This document shows, piece by piece, positions 15,001 to 24,074 of a stretch of DNA of 64,000 nucleotides (its first letter is position 1; every line of letters begins with the position of its first letter). The notes beneath the pieces were generated by a model. The model saw only the letters and a program-made list of their open reading frames with translations, was not told the origin of the DNA and did no database searches. Position numbers and translations under genes: made by a program. Source of the DNA: Collinsella sp. (GTDB lineage: Bacteria > Actinomycetota > Coriobacteriia > Coriobacteriales > Coriobacteriaceae); NCBI GenBank assembly GCA_018382295.1, contig JAGZQF010000002.1, forward strand, positions 38,459-102,458. Direction: 5' to 3'.

Positions 15001-17649
15001 ATGGTGAAAAAGTCACCGGAAAACACTACTCCCGCAATTGTGGACAACGTAGAGGCGCTTGAGGCTAAGCTCGCTCAGATGCGAGAGGCCCAGGCGCTTT
15101 TTGCTACGTACACGCAGGAGCAGGTCGACAAGATCTTCTATGAAGCCGCCATGGCCGCCAACAAGGCTCGTATCCCGTTGGCGAAGATGGCCATCGAGGA
15201 GACCGGCCGCGGCGTTCTTGAGGACAAGGTCATCAAGAACCACTACGCCGCAGAGTACATCTACAACGCTTACAAGAACACCAAGACCTGTGGCGTTCTG
15301 GAGCGCGACGAGGCTTACGGCATCACCAAGATCGCCGAGCCCATCGGCATCGTGGGCGCCGTCATCCCGACGACCAACCCCACCTCCACCGCGATCTTCA
15401 AGACGCTGATCAGCCTGAAGACCCGCAACGCCATCATCATCTCCCCGCACCCGGCAGCCGCCAAGTGCACCATCGCCGCCGCCAAGCTCGTGCTTGACGC
15501 CGCCGTCAAGGCCGGCGCCCCCGAGGGCATCATCGGCTGGGTCGATGTCCCCTCCATCGAGCTGACCAACATGGTCATGCGCGACGTCGACATCATCCTC
15601 GCCACCGGTGGCCCGGGCATGGTCAAGGCCGCTTACTCCTCGGGCAAGCCCGCCCTGGGCGTTGGCGCCGGTAACACCCCGGTCGTCATCGACGACACCG
15701 CCGACGTGCTGCTCGCCGTCAACTCCATCATCCACTCCAAGACCTTCGATAACGGCATGATCTGCGCTTCCGAGCAGTCCGTGACCGTCATCGACAGCAT
15801 CTATGACCAGGTTAAGGCCGAGTTCCAGAAGCGCGGCTGCTACTTCGTCAAGCAGGGTGCCGAGATGGAGGCCCTGCGTGCCGCCATGTTCAAGAACGGC
15901 GCCCTGGATCACCGCATCCCCGGCATGGCCGCTGCCAAGATCGCCGAGCTCGCCGGCATCGAGGTTCCCGCCAAGACCAAGATCCTGATCGCTGAGGTCA
16001 CCTCCACCGACCCCGCCAAGGAGGAGTTCTCCCACGAGAAGCTCTCCCCGGTCCTGGCCATGTACCACGCCAAGGACTTCCAGGAAGCCGTCGACAAGGC
16101 CGAGCACCTGGTGCTCGCCGGTGGCCCGGGCCACACCGCCTCTCTGTACGTGCACCCCGCCCAGGCCGAGAAGATCAGCCTGTTCGAGCACGTCATGAAG
16201 GCCTGCCGTATCGTCATCAACACCCCGTCCTCGCACGGCGGCATCGGTGACCTGTACAACTTTGGCATGAAGCCGTCTCTGACCCTGGGCTGCGGCTCCT
16301 GGGGCGGCAACTCCGTCTCCGAGAACGTTGGGGTGAAGCACTTGATCAACGTTAAGACTGTGGCCGAGCGCCGTGAGAACATGCTGTGGTTCCGCGCTCC
16401 CGAGAAGGTCTACTTCAAGAAGGGTTCCACGCCCGTCGCCCTCGACGAGCTTGGCAACGTCATGGGCAAGAAGCGCGCCTTCATCGTCACCGACCAGTTC
16501 CTCTTCAAGAATGGCAACACCCGCGCCATCGAGGCCAAGCTCGACGAGATGGGCATCGCCCACGACTGCTTCTACGACGTCGAGCCCGATCCGTCGCTGC
16601 AGTGCGCACGTCGCGGCGCCAAGCAGATGGCTCTCTTTGAGCCGGACGTCATCATCGCCGTCGGCGGTGGCTCCGCTATGGACGCCGGCAAGATCATGTG
16701 GATGATGTACGAGCACCCCGAGTGCAAGTTTGAGGACATGGCCATGGACTTCATGGACATCCGCAAGCGTATTTTCACCTTCCCCGAGATGGGCAAGAAG
16801 GCCTACTTCGTCGCCGTCCCGACCTCCTCGGGTACCGGCTCCGAGTGCACGCCGTTCGCCATCATCACCGACAAGGAGACCGGCATCAAGTGGCCGCTCG
16901 CCGACTACGCGCTGCTCCCCAACATGGCTATCGTCGACGCCGACAACTGCATGACCGCCCCGCGCGGCCTGACCGCTGCCTCCGGCATCGACGTCATGAC
17001 CCACGCCATCGAGTCCTACGTCTCCATCATGGCTTCCGACTACACCAAGGGCCTCTCCGAGCGCGCTGCCAAGCTCGTCTTTGAGAACCTGCCCTCCAGC
17101 TTCACGAACGGCGCCAAGGACCCGCACGCCCGCGAGGAGATGCACAACGCCTCCTGCATGGCCGGTATGGCCTTCGCCAACGCCTTCCTGGGCCTCAACC
17201 ACTCCATGGCTCACAAGCTCGGCGCTTTCCATCACCTGCCCCACGGCATCGCTAACGCCGTCATCCTGACCCGCGTCATGCGCTACAACGCCGCCGAGGC
17301 TCCCGTCAAGATGGGTACCTTCTCCCAGTATCCTTACCCCAACGCGCTGCACAACTACGCCGAGATGGCCAAGTACTGCGGCATCGAGGGCAAGGACGAC
17401 AAGGAGGTCTTCGAGAACTTCATCACGAAGCTCGAGGAGCTCAAGGACTTCATCGGTGTCAAGAAGACCATCGCCGACTACGGTGTTGACGAGCAGTACT
17501 TCCTCGACACCCTCGACGAGATGACCGAGCAGGCATTCAACGACCAGTGCACCGGCGCCAACCCGCGCTACCCGCTCATGAGCGAGATCAAGGAGCTCTA
17601 CCTGGACGCCTACTACGGCCGCGAGCCCCAGGACTACGCCGTCTGCTAG
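15001..17649 (+). CDS. adhE: Bifunctional acetaldehyde-CoA/alcohol dehydrogenase
   Basis: An 882-residue fermentative enzyme that reduces acetyl-CoA to acetaldehyde and then ethanol, regenerating NAD+. Residues 1 to about 450 form the CoA-acylating aldehyde dehydrogenase, with the catalytic Cys255 in NGMICASEQS. The second half is an iron-dependent alcohol dehydrogenase with IIAVGGGSAMDAGK for NAD binding and metal ligands in DVMTHAIESY and HHLPHGIANA. Length and order match E. coli AdhE, which forms spirosomes. AAGGAG is six bases before the ATG. Codon use is strongly biased, suggesting high expression. Confidence 0.97.
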   Translation: MVKKSPENTTPAIVDNVEALEAKLAQMREAQALFATYTQEQVDKIFYEAAMAANKARIPLAKMAIEETGRGVLEDKVIKNHYAAEYIYNAYKNTKTCGVLERDEAYGITKIAEPIGIVGAVIPTTNPTSTAIFKTLISLKTRNAIIISPHPAAAKCTIAAAKLVLDAAVKAGAPEGIIGWVDVPSIELTNMVMRDVDIILATGGPGMVKAAYSSGKPALGVGAGNTPVVIDDTADVLLAVNSIIHSKTFDNGMICASEQSVTVIDSIYDQVKAEFQKRGCYFVKQGAEMEALRAAMFKNGALDHRIPGMAAAKIAELAGIEVPAKTKILIAEVTSTDPAKEEFSHEKLSPVLAMYHAKDFQEAVDKAEHLVLAGGPGHTASLYVHPAQAEKISLFEHVMKACRIVINTPSSHGGIGDLYNFGMKPSLTLGCGSWGGNSVSENVGVKHLINVKTVAERRENMLWFRAPEKVYFKKGSTPVALDELGNVMGKKRAFIVTDQFLFKNGNTRAIEAKLDEMGIAHDCFYDVEPDPSLQCARRGAKQMALFEPDVIIAVGGGSAMDAGKIMWMMYEHPECKFEDMAMDFMDIRKRIFTFPEMGKKAYFVAVPTSSGTGSECTPFAIITDKETGIKWPLADYALLPNMAIVDADNCMTAPRGLTAASGIDVMTHAIESYVSIMASDYTKGLSERAAKLVFENLPSSFTNGAKDPHAREEMHNASCMAGMAFANAFLGLNHSMAHKLGAFHHLPHGIANAVILTRVMRYNAAEAPVKMGTFSQYPYPNALHNYAEMAKYCGIEGKDDKEVFENFITKLEELKDFIGVKKTIADYGVDEQYFLDTLDEMTEQAFNDQCTGANPRYPLMSEIKELYLDAYYGREPQDYAVC

Positions 17650-17668
17650 TTTTTAGCACGGTTTTTTG

Positions 17669-17705
17669 CGGCGGGGGTGCACGGGTGTTTCACACACCCC
17701 CGCCG
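17669..17705 (+). terminator. Hairpin after adhE
   Basis: CGGCGGGGGTG pairs with CACCCCCGCCG across a 15-nt loop, 20 bp past the adhE stop. The following bases are not a clear T tract, so some read-through into the kinase gene is possible. Confidence 0.5.
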
Positions 17706-17738
17706 TCGCTTCTATCGCATCGTTGAAAGGATGCAACT

Positions 17739-18503
17739 ATGCTGCTACCCGATTCCAAGACCGAGCTCGTCCGCCGTGGCAACAAGGTCGTTTACGACCT
17801 GGGCGACAAGATCGTCAAGGTCTTTAACGAGACCAAGCCTGTCTCCGACGTGTTCAACGAGGCTTTGAATCTTGCCCGCATCAATGAGTGCGGCATCCGC
17901 AGCCCCAAGGCTCTCGAGGTTTCCCAGCTCGAGAACGCCAACGGCTGGGCGCTCGTGACCGAGAAGGTTCCGGGCACCACCCTTGCCGAGAAGATGACTG
18001 CCGAGCCCCAGCGCTTTGGTGAGTACCTCGAGATGTTCGTCGACCTCCAGATCGAGATCCACGGCTACACCTCCCCGCTGCTCAACCGTCAGCGCGACAA
18101 GTTCGCCCGCATGATCGACAGCCTTGATCAGCTCAATGCCACCACGCGCTACAACCTTCAGGAGCGTCTGGACGGCATGACCAAGGAGTTCAAGGTCTGC
18201 CACGGCGACTTCAACCCCTCCAACGTCATCGTCGGTGACGACGGCCAGCTCTATGTGTGCGACTGGGCACACGCCACCCAGGGCTCCCCTGCTGCCGACG
18301 TTGCCACCACCTACCTGCTCTTCGCCCTCAACAGCAAGGATCAGGCTGAGGCCTACCTGGAGCTCTACTGCGACCGCGCCGACATGCCCATGCAGGTCGT
18401 GCGTCAGTGGACGAGCATCGTCGCCGCTTCCGAGCTCGCTCGTAAGCGCAACGTGAACGATGAGTTCCTGAAGAACTGGATCGACGTCGTCGATTATCAG
18501 TAA
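17739..18503 (+). CDS. APH/choline-kinase-fold phosphotransferase
   Basis: A 254-residue protein of the aminoglycoside phosphotransferase (APH) superfamily. The catalytic loop HGDFNPSNVIV is at about residues 153-163 (with the Brenner HxDxxxxN pattern), and the metal-binding VCDWAHATQG follows. An N-terminal KIVKVFNE resembles the ATP-anchoring lysine strand. The substrate is unknown; the superfamily includes small-molecule, sugar and choline kinases, and nothing here specifically indicates drug resistance. It lies 89 bp after adhE on the same strand, with AAAGGA before the ATG. Confidence 0.75.
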   Translation: MLLPDSKTELVRRGNKVVYDLGDKIVKVFNETKPVSDVFNEALNLARINECGIRSPKALEVSQLENANGWALVTEKVPGTTLAEKMTAEPQRFGEYLEMFVDLQIEIHGYTSPLLNRQRDKFARMIDSLDQLNATTRYNLQERLDGMTKEFKVCHGDFNPSNVIVGDDGQLYVCDWAHATQGSPAADVATTYLLFALNSKDQAEAYLELYCDRADMPMQVVRQWTSIVAASELARKRNVNDEFLKNWIDVVDYQ

Positions 18504-18539
18504 TATCTGAGCGATTTATTTCGCATCGGAGGCACAATG

Positions 18540-18579
18540 GAAAACCCCGCAGCTCGCATGGGCTGTGGGGTTTTCCTTT
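18540..18579 (+). terminator. Terminator after the APH-fold kinase
   Basis: GAAAACCCCGCAGC pairs with GCTGTGGGGTTTTC (one G-U pair, 8-nt loop) and is followed by CTTTT, 36 bp past the stop. Confidence 0.85.
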
Positions 18580-18607
18580 TAGATATCGAGGATGCTACAA
18601 GATAATA

Positions 18608-18651
18608 GGACGGCCCCGCATCTCCCCGATTGGAGAAATGCGGGGCCGTCC
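18608..18651 (-). terminator. Terminator after proS
   Basis: GGACGGCCCCGCAT pairs with ATGCGGGGCCGTCC, and an inner CTCC/GGAG extends the stem. The minus strand continues TATTATCTT. It faces the plus-strand terminator at 18540, so this is a convergent end. Confidence 0.8.
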
Positions 18652-18681
18652 CACATATCGAACTACAAGCGAAATCGTCGA

Positions 18682-20403
18682 TTAACGACGGGCTGCCTTA
18701 ACAAACTCGGCAACCTTGGCGACGACCTCGTCGATCGCCACGTCCTCACGCTCGCCCGTGGCACGGTCCTTGAGCTCCACTGTGCCATTCTTGAGGCCGC
18801 GCTTGCCCAGAACCACCTGATACGGGAAGCCCATAAGGTCGTTGTCGGCAAACTTAAAGCCGGGACGCTCGTCGCGGTCGTCGACGACGACCTCGATACC
18901 CTCGGCACACAGGCCATCAACGATCTGCTCGCAGACGGTAGCGCACTCCTCCTTCTTGGGATCGAGCGGAATCACCGCGACCTCGTACGGGGCAACGGAG
19001 ACCGGCCAGACGATGCCATGCTCGTCGTTGTGCTGCTCCACGACGGCAGCAAGCGAGCGGGACACACCAACGCCGTAGCAACCCATGATGAGCGGCTTCT
19101 CCTTGCCGTCCTCATCCATAAAGGTGGCACCCATGGCCTCGGAATACTTGGTGCCGAGCTGGAAGACCTGGGAGACCTCGATGCCGCGGGCAGCGGAGAG
19201 CGGCTTGCCGCAGTGCGGGCAGGGGTCGCCGGCGACAACGGTGACCAGATCGGCCCACTCATCGACGGTAAAGTCGCGCTCGGGGCAGGCACCGGTAAAG
19301 TGATAATCGACCTCGTTGGCACCGCAGGCCCACTGCTTGGAATCGCGCAGGCTCTCGTCGCACACCAGACGGATGCCCTCGGGCAGGTTGACCGGTCCGA
19401 TAAAGCCCTTGTGCAGGCCGTTCGCTTGAAGCTCCTCGTCGGTCATCATGCGGTAGCCCTTGCCAAAGACATGCTCGGCCTTGCAGTCATTGAGCTCGTG
19501 GTCGCCCGGGACAATGGCCACGACCGGCTTGCCCTCGGAGTCGATGAGTGCCAGCGACTTGCGCGTGCCGTTCTCGGGGAAGCCGAAGAACTTGGCAACG
19601 GCCTCGATGGTGCCCATACCCGGAGTCTCGACCTTGGTGAGCGTGCCATCGCCGGGGCCCTCGGTCACAACGACCTTGGTGCTTGCAGCCTCGTCATCGG
19701 CAGCAAAACCGCAATCGTCGCAGTAGACGAGCGAAGCCTCGCCGGCGTCGGCAAGAGCCATGTACTCGACGGAAGTGTCGCCGCCGATCTCGCCGGAGTC
19801 GGCGACAACGGGCAGAGCCTTGATGTAGCAGCGCTCGCAGATGTTAGCGTAGGCCTGCTTCATCTTGTCGTACTCCTCCTGCAGGCTCTCCTGCGTGGCG
19901 GAGAAGCTGTAGGCGTCCTTCATGATGAACTCGCGACCGCGCATCAGGCCAAAGCGGGGACGGAACTCGTCGCGGAACTTGTCCTGAATGTGGTACAGGT
20001 TGACGGGCAGCTGTTTGTAGGAGCGCAGCTCATTGCGCACCAGGGCCGTGACGGTCTCCTCGTGGGTGGGACCCAGGACGAACTCGCGACCGTGACGGTC
20101 GTCAAAGCGCACAAGCTCCTTGCCATAGGCGTCGATGCGGCCGGACTCACGCCACAACTCGGCGTCGACCATGATAGGCATCATAAGCTCCTGGGCACCG
20201 GCAGCGTCCATCTCGTCGCGCACGATATTCTCGATCTTGCGGATCGAGCGCCATGCGAGCGGCAGATAGGAATACAGGCCGGAGGCCTCTTTGCGGATCA
20301 TGCCGGCACGGAGCAGCAGGCGGTGGCTGGCGAGCTCAGCGTCCGCCGGATCCTCTTTAAGCGTCGGCGCATAGAGCTTAGACATATACATTGCTCGGGT
20401 CAT
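18682..20403 (-). CDS. proS: Prolyl-tRNA synthetase, bacterial type
   Basis: A 573-residue class II synthetase that charges tRNA-Pro. It starts with SKLYAPTLKEDPADAELASHRLLLRAG and has the class II motif 2 region FRDEFRPRFGLMRGREFIMKDAYSF. A central insertion domain of about 180 residues (QANGLHKGFIGPVNLPEG) is the YbaK-like editing module of the bacterial form. The C-terminal anticodon-binding domain starts near VAPYEVAVIPLD. The ATG at 20403 directly follows the ispG TAA, with GAGGAG upstream. It is the last gene of the long rpsB-to-proS block. Confidence 0.95.
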   Translation of the reverse strand: MTRAMYMSKLYAPTLKEDPADAELASHRLLLRAGMIRKEASGLYSYLPLAWRSIRKIENIVRDEMDAAGAQELMMPIMVDAELWRESGRIDAYGKELVRFDDRHGREFVLGPTHEETVTALVRNELRSYKQLPVNLYHIQDKFRDEFRPRFGLMRGREFIMKDAYSFSATQESLQEEYDKMKQAYANICERCYIKALPVVADSGEIGGDTSVEYMALADAGEASLVYCDDCGFAADDEAASTKVVVTEGPGDGTLTKVETPGMGTIEAVAKFFGFPENGTRKSLALIDSEGKPVVAIVPGDHELNDCKAEHVFGKGYRMMTDEELQANGLHKGFIGPVNLPEGIRLVCDESLRDSKQWACGANEVDYHFTGACPERDFTVDEWADLVTVVAGDPCPHCGKPLSAARGIEVSQVFQLGTKYSEAMGATFMDEDGKEKPLIMGCYGVGVSRSLAAVVEQHNDEHGIVWPVSVAPYEVAVIPLDPKKEECATVCEQIVDGLCAEGIEVVVDDRDERPGFKFADNDLMGFPYQVVLGKRGLKNGTVELKDRATGEREDVAIDEVVAKVAEFVKAARR

Positions 20404-21486
20404 TTATTTCTCCTCAATAAGCTTGTCGACCTCTGCCATAAGCGCGTCGACAATTTGGTCCTCAGCTACTTTACCAATGATCTGGCCATGCGAAAAGAGC
20501 AAGGCCTGACCACGTCCGCAAGCAACGCCCAGATCGGCATCAGAAGCCTCGCCGGGGCCATTAACGGCACATCCCATCACAGCGATCGAAAGCGGCGCGG
20601 AGTAGTTCTTAAGCCGCTCGGTAACCTCCTCGGCAATGGGAATAAGGTTAACCTGGCAGCGGGCGCATGTGGGGCACGAGACAATCTCGGGGCCACGGCG
20701 ACGCAGGCCCAACGACTGCAGAATACCCCAGGCAACCGGCGGCTCCTCAACCGGATCGGCTGTGAGCGACACACGCATGGTGTCGCCAATGCCTTCGGAA
20801 AGCAAGATACCCAAGCCTACAGAGCTCTTGATGGTGCCCTGGAGCTTGGTCCCCGCCTCCGTCACGCCCAGGTGAAGCGGAACGTGGGGAATCTCACGCG
20901 ACAGGGCTCGATAGGTATCAAGCGTCGTTTGCACGCTATGGGCCTTGGCCGAAAGCACAATGTTCGTAAAACCGCGGTCCTCAAAGTGCTTGACGAAGCG
21001 CTCGCTCGACATCACGAGCTTTTCGGGCTGCATGAGGTCGTCGCGCTCGGCGATATCCTGTTCGAGCGAACCGGCATTGACACCGATACGAATCGCGCAC
21101 CCAGCGGCGCCCGCGGCATCGATCACGGCATCGACCTTAGCCCAATCGCCGATATTGCCGGGATTGATGCGAAGCTTGGCGGCACCAGCCTCGACGGCGC
21201 CGATGGCGAGCTTATGGTTAAAGTGAATATCGGCGACGATCGGCACCGGAGACTCGGCACAGATGGTGCGGAAACCCTCAAGCGCGGCCTCGGTGGGCAC
21301 GCTCACACGCACGATATCGCAGCCAGCCTGCGCCAACGCGCACACTTGCGCAAGCGTTGCCTGGGCGTCAGCGGTATCGGTGCAGGTCATGGATTGGACC
21401 ACCACCGGCGCGCCGCCACCGATCTGCACACCGCCCACATGCACGGGGCGCGTCAACTCGCGAGGCAAAGGATGGGATAAAGACAA
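20404..21486 (-). CDS. ispG: 4-hydroxy-3-methylbut-2-enyl diphosphate synthase
   Basis: A 360-residue [4Fe-4S] enzyme, the penultimate step of the MEP isoprenoid pathway, converting MEcPP to HMBPP. It shows VQSMTCTDTADAQAT near the N terminus and the cluster cysteines in SCPTCARCQVNL and MGCAVNGPGEA. The ATG-free N terminus favours TTG at 21486, which has GGGGAG eight bases upstream just past the rseP stop; the longer frame to 21573 overlaps rseP. The trio dxr-rseP-ispG is a standard cluster. Confidence 0.93.
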   Translation of the reverse strand: MSLSHPLPRELTRPVHVGGVQIGGGAPVVVQSMTCTDTADAQATLAQVCALAQAGCDIVRVSVPTEAALEGFRTICAESPVPIVADIHFNHKLAIGAVEAGAAKLRINPGNIGDWAKVDAVIDAAGAAGCAIRIGVNAGSLEQDIAERDDLMQPEKLVMSSERFVKHFEDRGFTNIVLSAKAHSVQTTLDTYRALSREIPHVPLHLGVTEAGTKLQGTIKSSVGLGILLSEGIGDTMRVSLTADPVEEPPVAWGILQSLGLRRRGPEIVSCPTCARCQVNLIPIAEEVTERLKNYSAPLSIAVMGCAVNGPGEASDADLGVACGRGQALLFSHGQIIGKVAEDQIVDALMAEVDKLIEEK

Positions 21487-21499
21487 TCCAAACACTCCC

Positions 21500-22861
21500 C
21501 TACAGGATAAATCGAAGGACGTCGGAACGAAGCATATAGACAAACAGCAGCGCAAAGAGCGCGATGCCCACATAGCTCACAATCATCTGGACCTTGAGCG
21601 GAAGCTCGCGGCCAGCAATCTTTTGAATGATCTCGATGACCAGCTTGCCGCCATCGAGTGGTGGGATGGGCAGCAGGTTCATAAAGCCAAGCGAGAACGA
21701 AATGAGGGCGGCAAACGAAAGGAACGTGGCAGGGCCGGCAGCAGCAGCCTGTGAGGACATAACGCTAATGCCCACGATCGAAGAAGACTGATCGAGAATC
21801 TCCATCGTATGCTGCGGCTGGAGCAGGCGCATCACGCCCTCCGCTGTCTGCACGACACAGGAGAACGAAAGGCGAGCCGACGTGATGGGGTCTAAACGGA
21901 CCACCTGCGTAGAGGCATACACACCTAGGCGCTCGTCCTCTTTGAGCGCAACCGAGGTCGAATGCTGCTTGCCGTCGCGCTCATACTCAATGGCGATATC
22001 GTCCTTACCGGCGGCCTTGCCGATGGCATCGTAAACGTCCATCCAGGTAGAGCACGATACTCCGTCAACCGAAAGGATCGCGTCGCCGCCCTCGATACCC
22101 GCCTTGGCGGCAATAGACCCCTCGTCAACCTGACCGATCACGTTGGTATCCATCGGCACGGTGACACCCGCAATAGAGTAGATGCTCATAAGCAGCAAAA
22201 AGCCCGTCAGGATATTGACGAGAATGCCCGCGAGCAGCATAAAGGCGCGCTTGAGAAAACCCTGGCCCAGATAGGTATGCGAACGCTCTTGCGCAAGGAA
22301 CTCGGCTTCGCCGCACGGCAGCTCCCACACATCGCCCTCGGTAGTCGCATGCTCTCGATCGAAACGGCGGCCGTCAAAGGTGGTGTAACCCGCCGCGTCT
22401 CGCGGCAGCGTCTGATACTTGGTGGGATAGTAGCTCGGCGAGGGCTTCTCCCCTTCCTCATACCAAGGCGCGATAGAGCCCCAACCCAAGAGCAAGGCGC
22501 ATGCCTCGAGCACAACCTCCTCGGATAGCTCGAGCTCGACAGCAAGGTCGGCCACGGTCACGCGACCATGACGATAGATAGCCGCGAGCACGCGATCGGC
22601 ACACGAGACGTCGGTCGGATCCATACCGCAGATGGCAGCGTAGCCACCCAGCAGCAGCGGGGTCACGCCAAACTTGGTTCCAATGCGACGCGACGTGTAA
22701 TGGATGTCAAAGCGGCAAGGCAGGCCCAAAAAGAACTCGGTCACACGGACGCCGCAGGCACGCGCCGCCAAAAAGTGGCCGCCCTCGTGCAAAAACACGA
22801 GGACGGAAAGCATCAGCAGGCCCCAAAAGACCGATGAGAGAACGCTCAGAACAGTATCCAT
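21500..22861 (-). CDS. rseP: Site-2 protease (RseP/RIP) with an inserted domain
   Basis: A 453-residue intramembrane zinc metalloprotease. HEGGH is at residues 25-29 in the first membrane helix. A PDZ domain lies at about 235-320 (IGQVDEGSIAAKAGIEGGDAILSVDG). The second metal motif LLPIPPLDGGK is near the C terminus. Between GGYAAICGMDP and the next membrane helix are about 115 extra residues; 86-130 look like a winged-helix DNA-binding-like fold (VTVADLAVELELSEEVVLEACALL). Start is uncertain: ATG 22861 or TTG 22876. Substrate unknown. Confidence 0.88.
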   Translation of the reverse strand: MDTVLSVLSSVFWGLLMLSVLVFLHEGGHFLAARACGVRVTEFFLGLPCRFDIHYTSRRIGTKFGVTPLLLGGYAAICGMDPTDVSCADRVLAAIYRHGRVTVADLAVELELSEEVVLEACALLLGWGSIAPWYEEGEKPSPSYYPTKYQTLPRDAAGYTTFDGRRFDREHATTEGDVWELPCGEAEFLAQERSHTYLGQGFLKRAFMLLAGILVNILTGFLLLMSIYSIAGVTVPMDTNVIGQVDEGSIAAKAGIEGGDAILSVDGVSCSTWMDVYDAIGKAAGKDDIAIEYERDGKQHSTSVALKEDERLGVYASTQVVRLDPITSARLSFSCVVQTAEGVMRLLQPQHTMEILDQSSSIVGISVMSSQAAAAGPATFLSFAALISFSLGFMNLLPIPPLDGGKLVIEIIQKIAGRELPLKVQMIVSYVGIALFALLFVYMLRSDVLRFIL

Positions 22862-22886
22862 AAAACGAAAAAGCAATCCTTATGGG

Positions 22887-24074
22887 TTAGGAACGGGTTG
22901 CGGCGAGCACCTGCGCAGCCTTTTCACGCGCCCATGCATCGATGTCGTGAAGCTGCTCAAACGAATCGACCGCCTGCATATCGTGGGAATCCATGCAGGA
23001 TTCCACAATGCGATCGATATCGGTAAAGCTGCAGCCATCGTGCAGGAAGGCATCGACGGCGACCTCGTTGGCGGCATTGAGCACGCACGGCATGGTGCCA
23101 CCCGTCTTGCCGGCACGTTCGGCCAGTGCCAGACAGCGGAAGGTATCCATGTCGGCAGCATCAAACGTGAGCTGCCCCAGCTCGCGGAAATCGATACGAG
23201 ACGCCGGGGTATCCCAACGCTCGGGATACGAGAACGCGAACTGGATGGGAATACGCATGTCGGAAGCACCGAGATGCGCCATCACGGAGCCGTCGGCGAA
23301 CTCGACCATAGAGTGAATCTTGGACTGACGCTGCACGACCACGTTAATGAAATCGAGGTCGCAGTTAAACAGATGCATGGCCTCAATGCGCTCCAGGCCC
23401 TTGTTCATGAGGGTGGCGGAGTCGATGGTGATCTTGGCACCCATGGCCCACGTGGGATGTGCGAGGGCATCGGCACGCGTCACGCGGTCGAGCTCGTCGC
23501 GGGTGCGGCCAAAGAACGGACCGCCCGAGCAGGTGAGCCAAATACAATGAGCCTCGCGTGGGTTCTCCCCCAGATAGCACTGGTAGATGGCGGAGTGCTC
23601 AGAGTCGACTGGAATAAGCTGGCCCGGTTGCGCCAACGGCATAAGCAAGTCGCCGCCGACGACGAGGGACTCCTTGTTGGCAAGGGCAAGACGCTTATTT
23701 GAGGTCAAGGCCGCATGGCTCGCCTCGAGACCAGCGGCGCCCACAATAGCAACGAGCACGCAGTCGACATCGTCGCGACGCGCGAGCTCGCAAACCGCCT
23801 GCGCGCCAAGGCCAAGCTTCGTTCCCTCGGGCAACTCCTGCAGCACGGCGTCATCGCCATGAGCGACATCGGCCACGGCAACCGCCGGAACCGAGAACTC
23901 GCGGGCAGCGGCAACAAGCTCGGAGGTGCTGGAGTTAATGGACAGCGCCGTCACCTGCAGGCGATCGGCATGCTGGCGGCACACATCGAGCGCCTGGGTG
24001 CCGATGGAGCCGGTACAACCCAGGATGGCAACACGGAGGCGTCCATCGGGGCCATACGTCGTCTGGAATGACAT
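22887..24074 (-). CDS. dxr: 1-deoxy-D-xylulose 5-phosphate reductoisomerase
   Basis: A 395-residue NADPH enzyme that makes MEP, the committed step of the MEP isoprenoid pathway and the target of fosmidomycin. The nucleotide-binding GCTGSIGTQALDV is at residues 19-31. LALANKESLVVGG and the metal-binding PVDSEHSAIYQCY follow. The ATG at 24074 overlaps the cdsA stop as TAATG. It sits between cdsA and rseP, the usual uppS-cdsA-dxr-rseP order. Confidence 0.96.
   Translation of the reverse strand: MSFQTTYGPDGRLRVAILGCTGSIGTQALDVCRQHADRLQVTALSINSSTSELVAAAREFSVPAVAVADVAHGDDAVLQELPEGTKLGLGAQAVCELARRDDVDCVLVAIVGAAGLEASHAALTSNKRLALANKESLVVGGDLLMPLAQPGQLIPVDSEHSAIYQCYLGENPREAHCIWLTCSGGPFFGRTRDELDRVTRADALAHPTWAMGAKITIDSATLMNKGLERIEAMHLFNCDLDFINVVVQRQSKIHSMVEFADGSVMAHLGASDMRIPIQFAFSYPERWDTPASRIDFRELGQLTFDAADMDTFRCLALAERAGKTGGTMPCVLNAANEVAVDAFLHDGCSFTDIDRIVESCMDSHDMQAVDSFEQLHDIDAWAREKAAQVLAATRS

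Noticed and set aside
15013..17352. 779-residue minus-strand open frame opposite adhE
   Set aside because: It is antisense to a clear AdhE and has the low-complexity Gly/Asp/Val/His content of a codon-bias shadow, with no family motif.
17739..18503. Aminoglycoside resistance gene
   Set aside because: The fold is APH-like, but the superfamily is broad, and there is no resistance-gene context or close motif match.
18592..21480. 962-residue plus-strand open frame opposite proS and ispG
   Set aside because: Both antisense genes are unmistakable, and the frame crosses their boundary. GC-rich third positions create such shadows.
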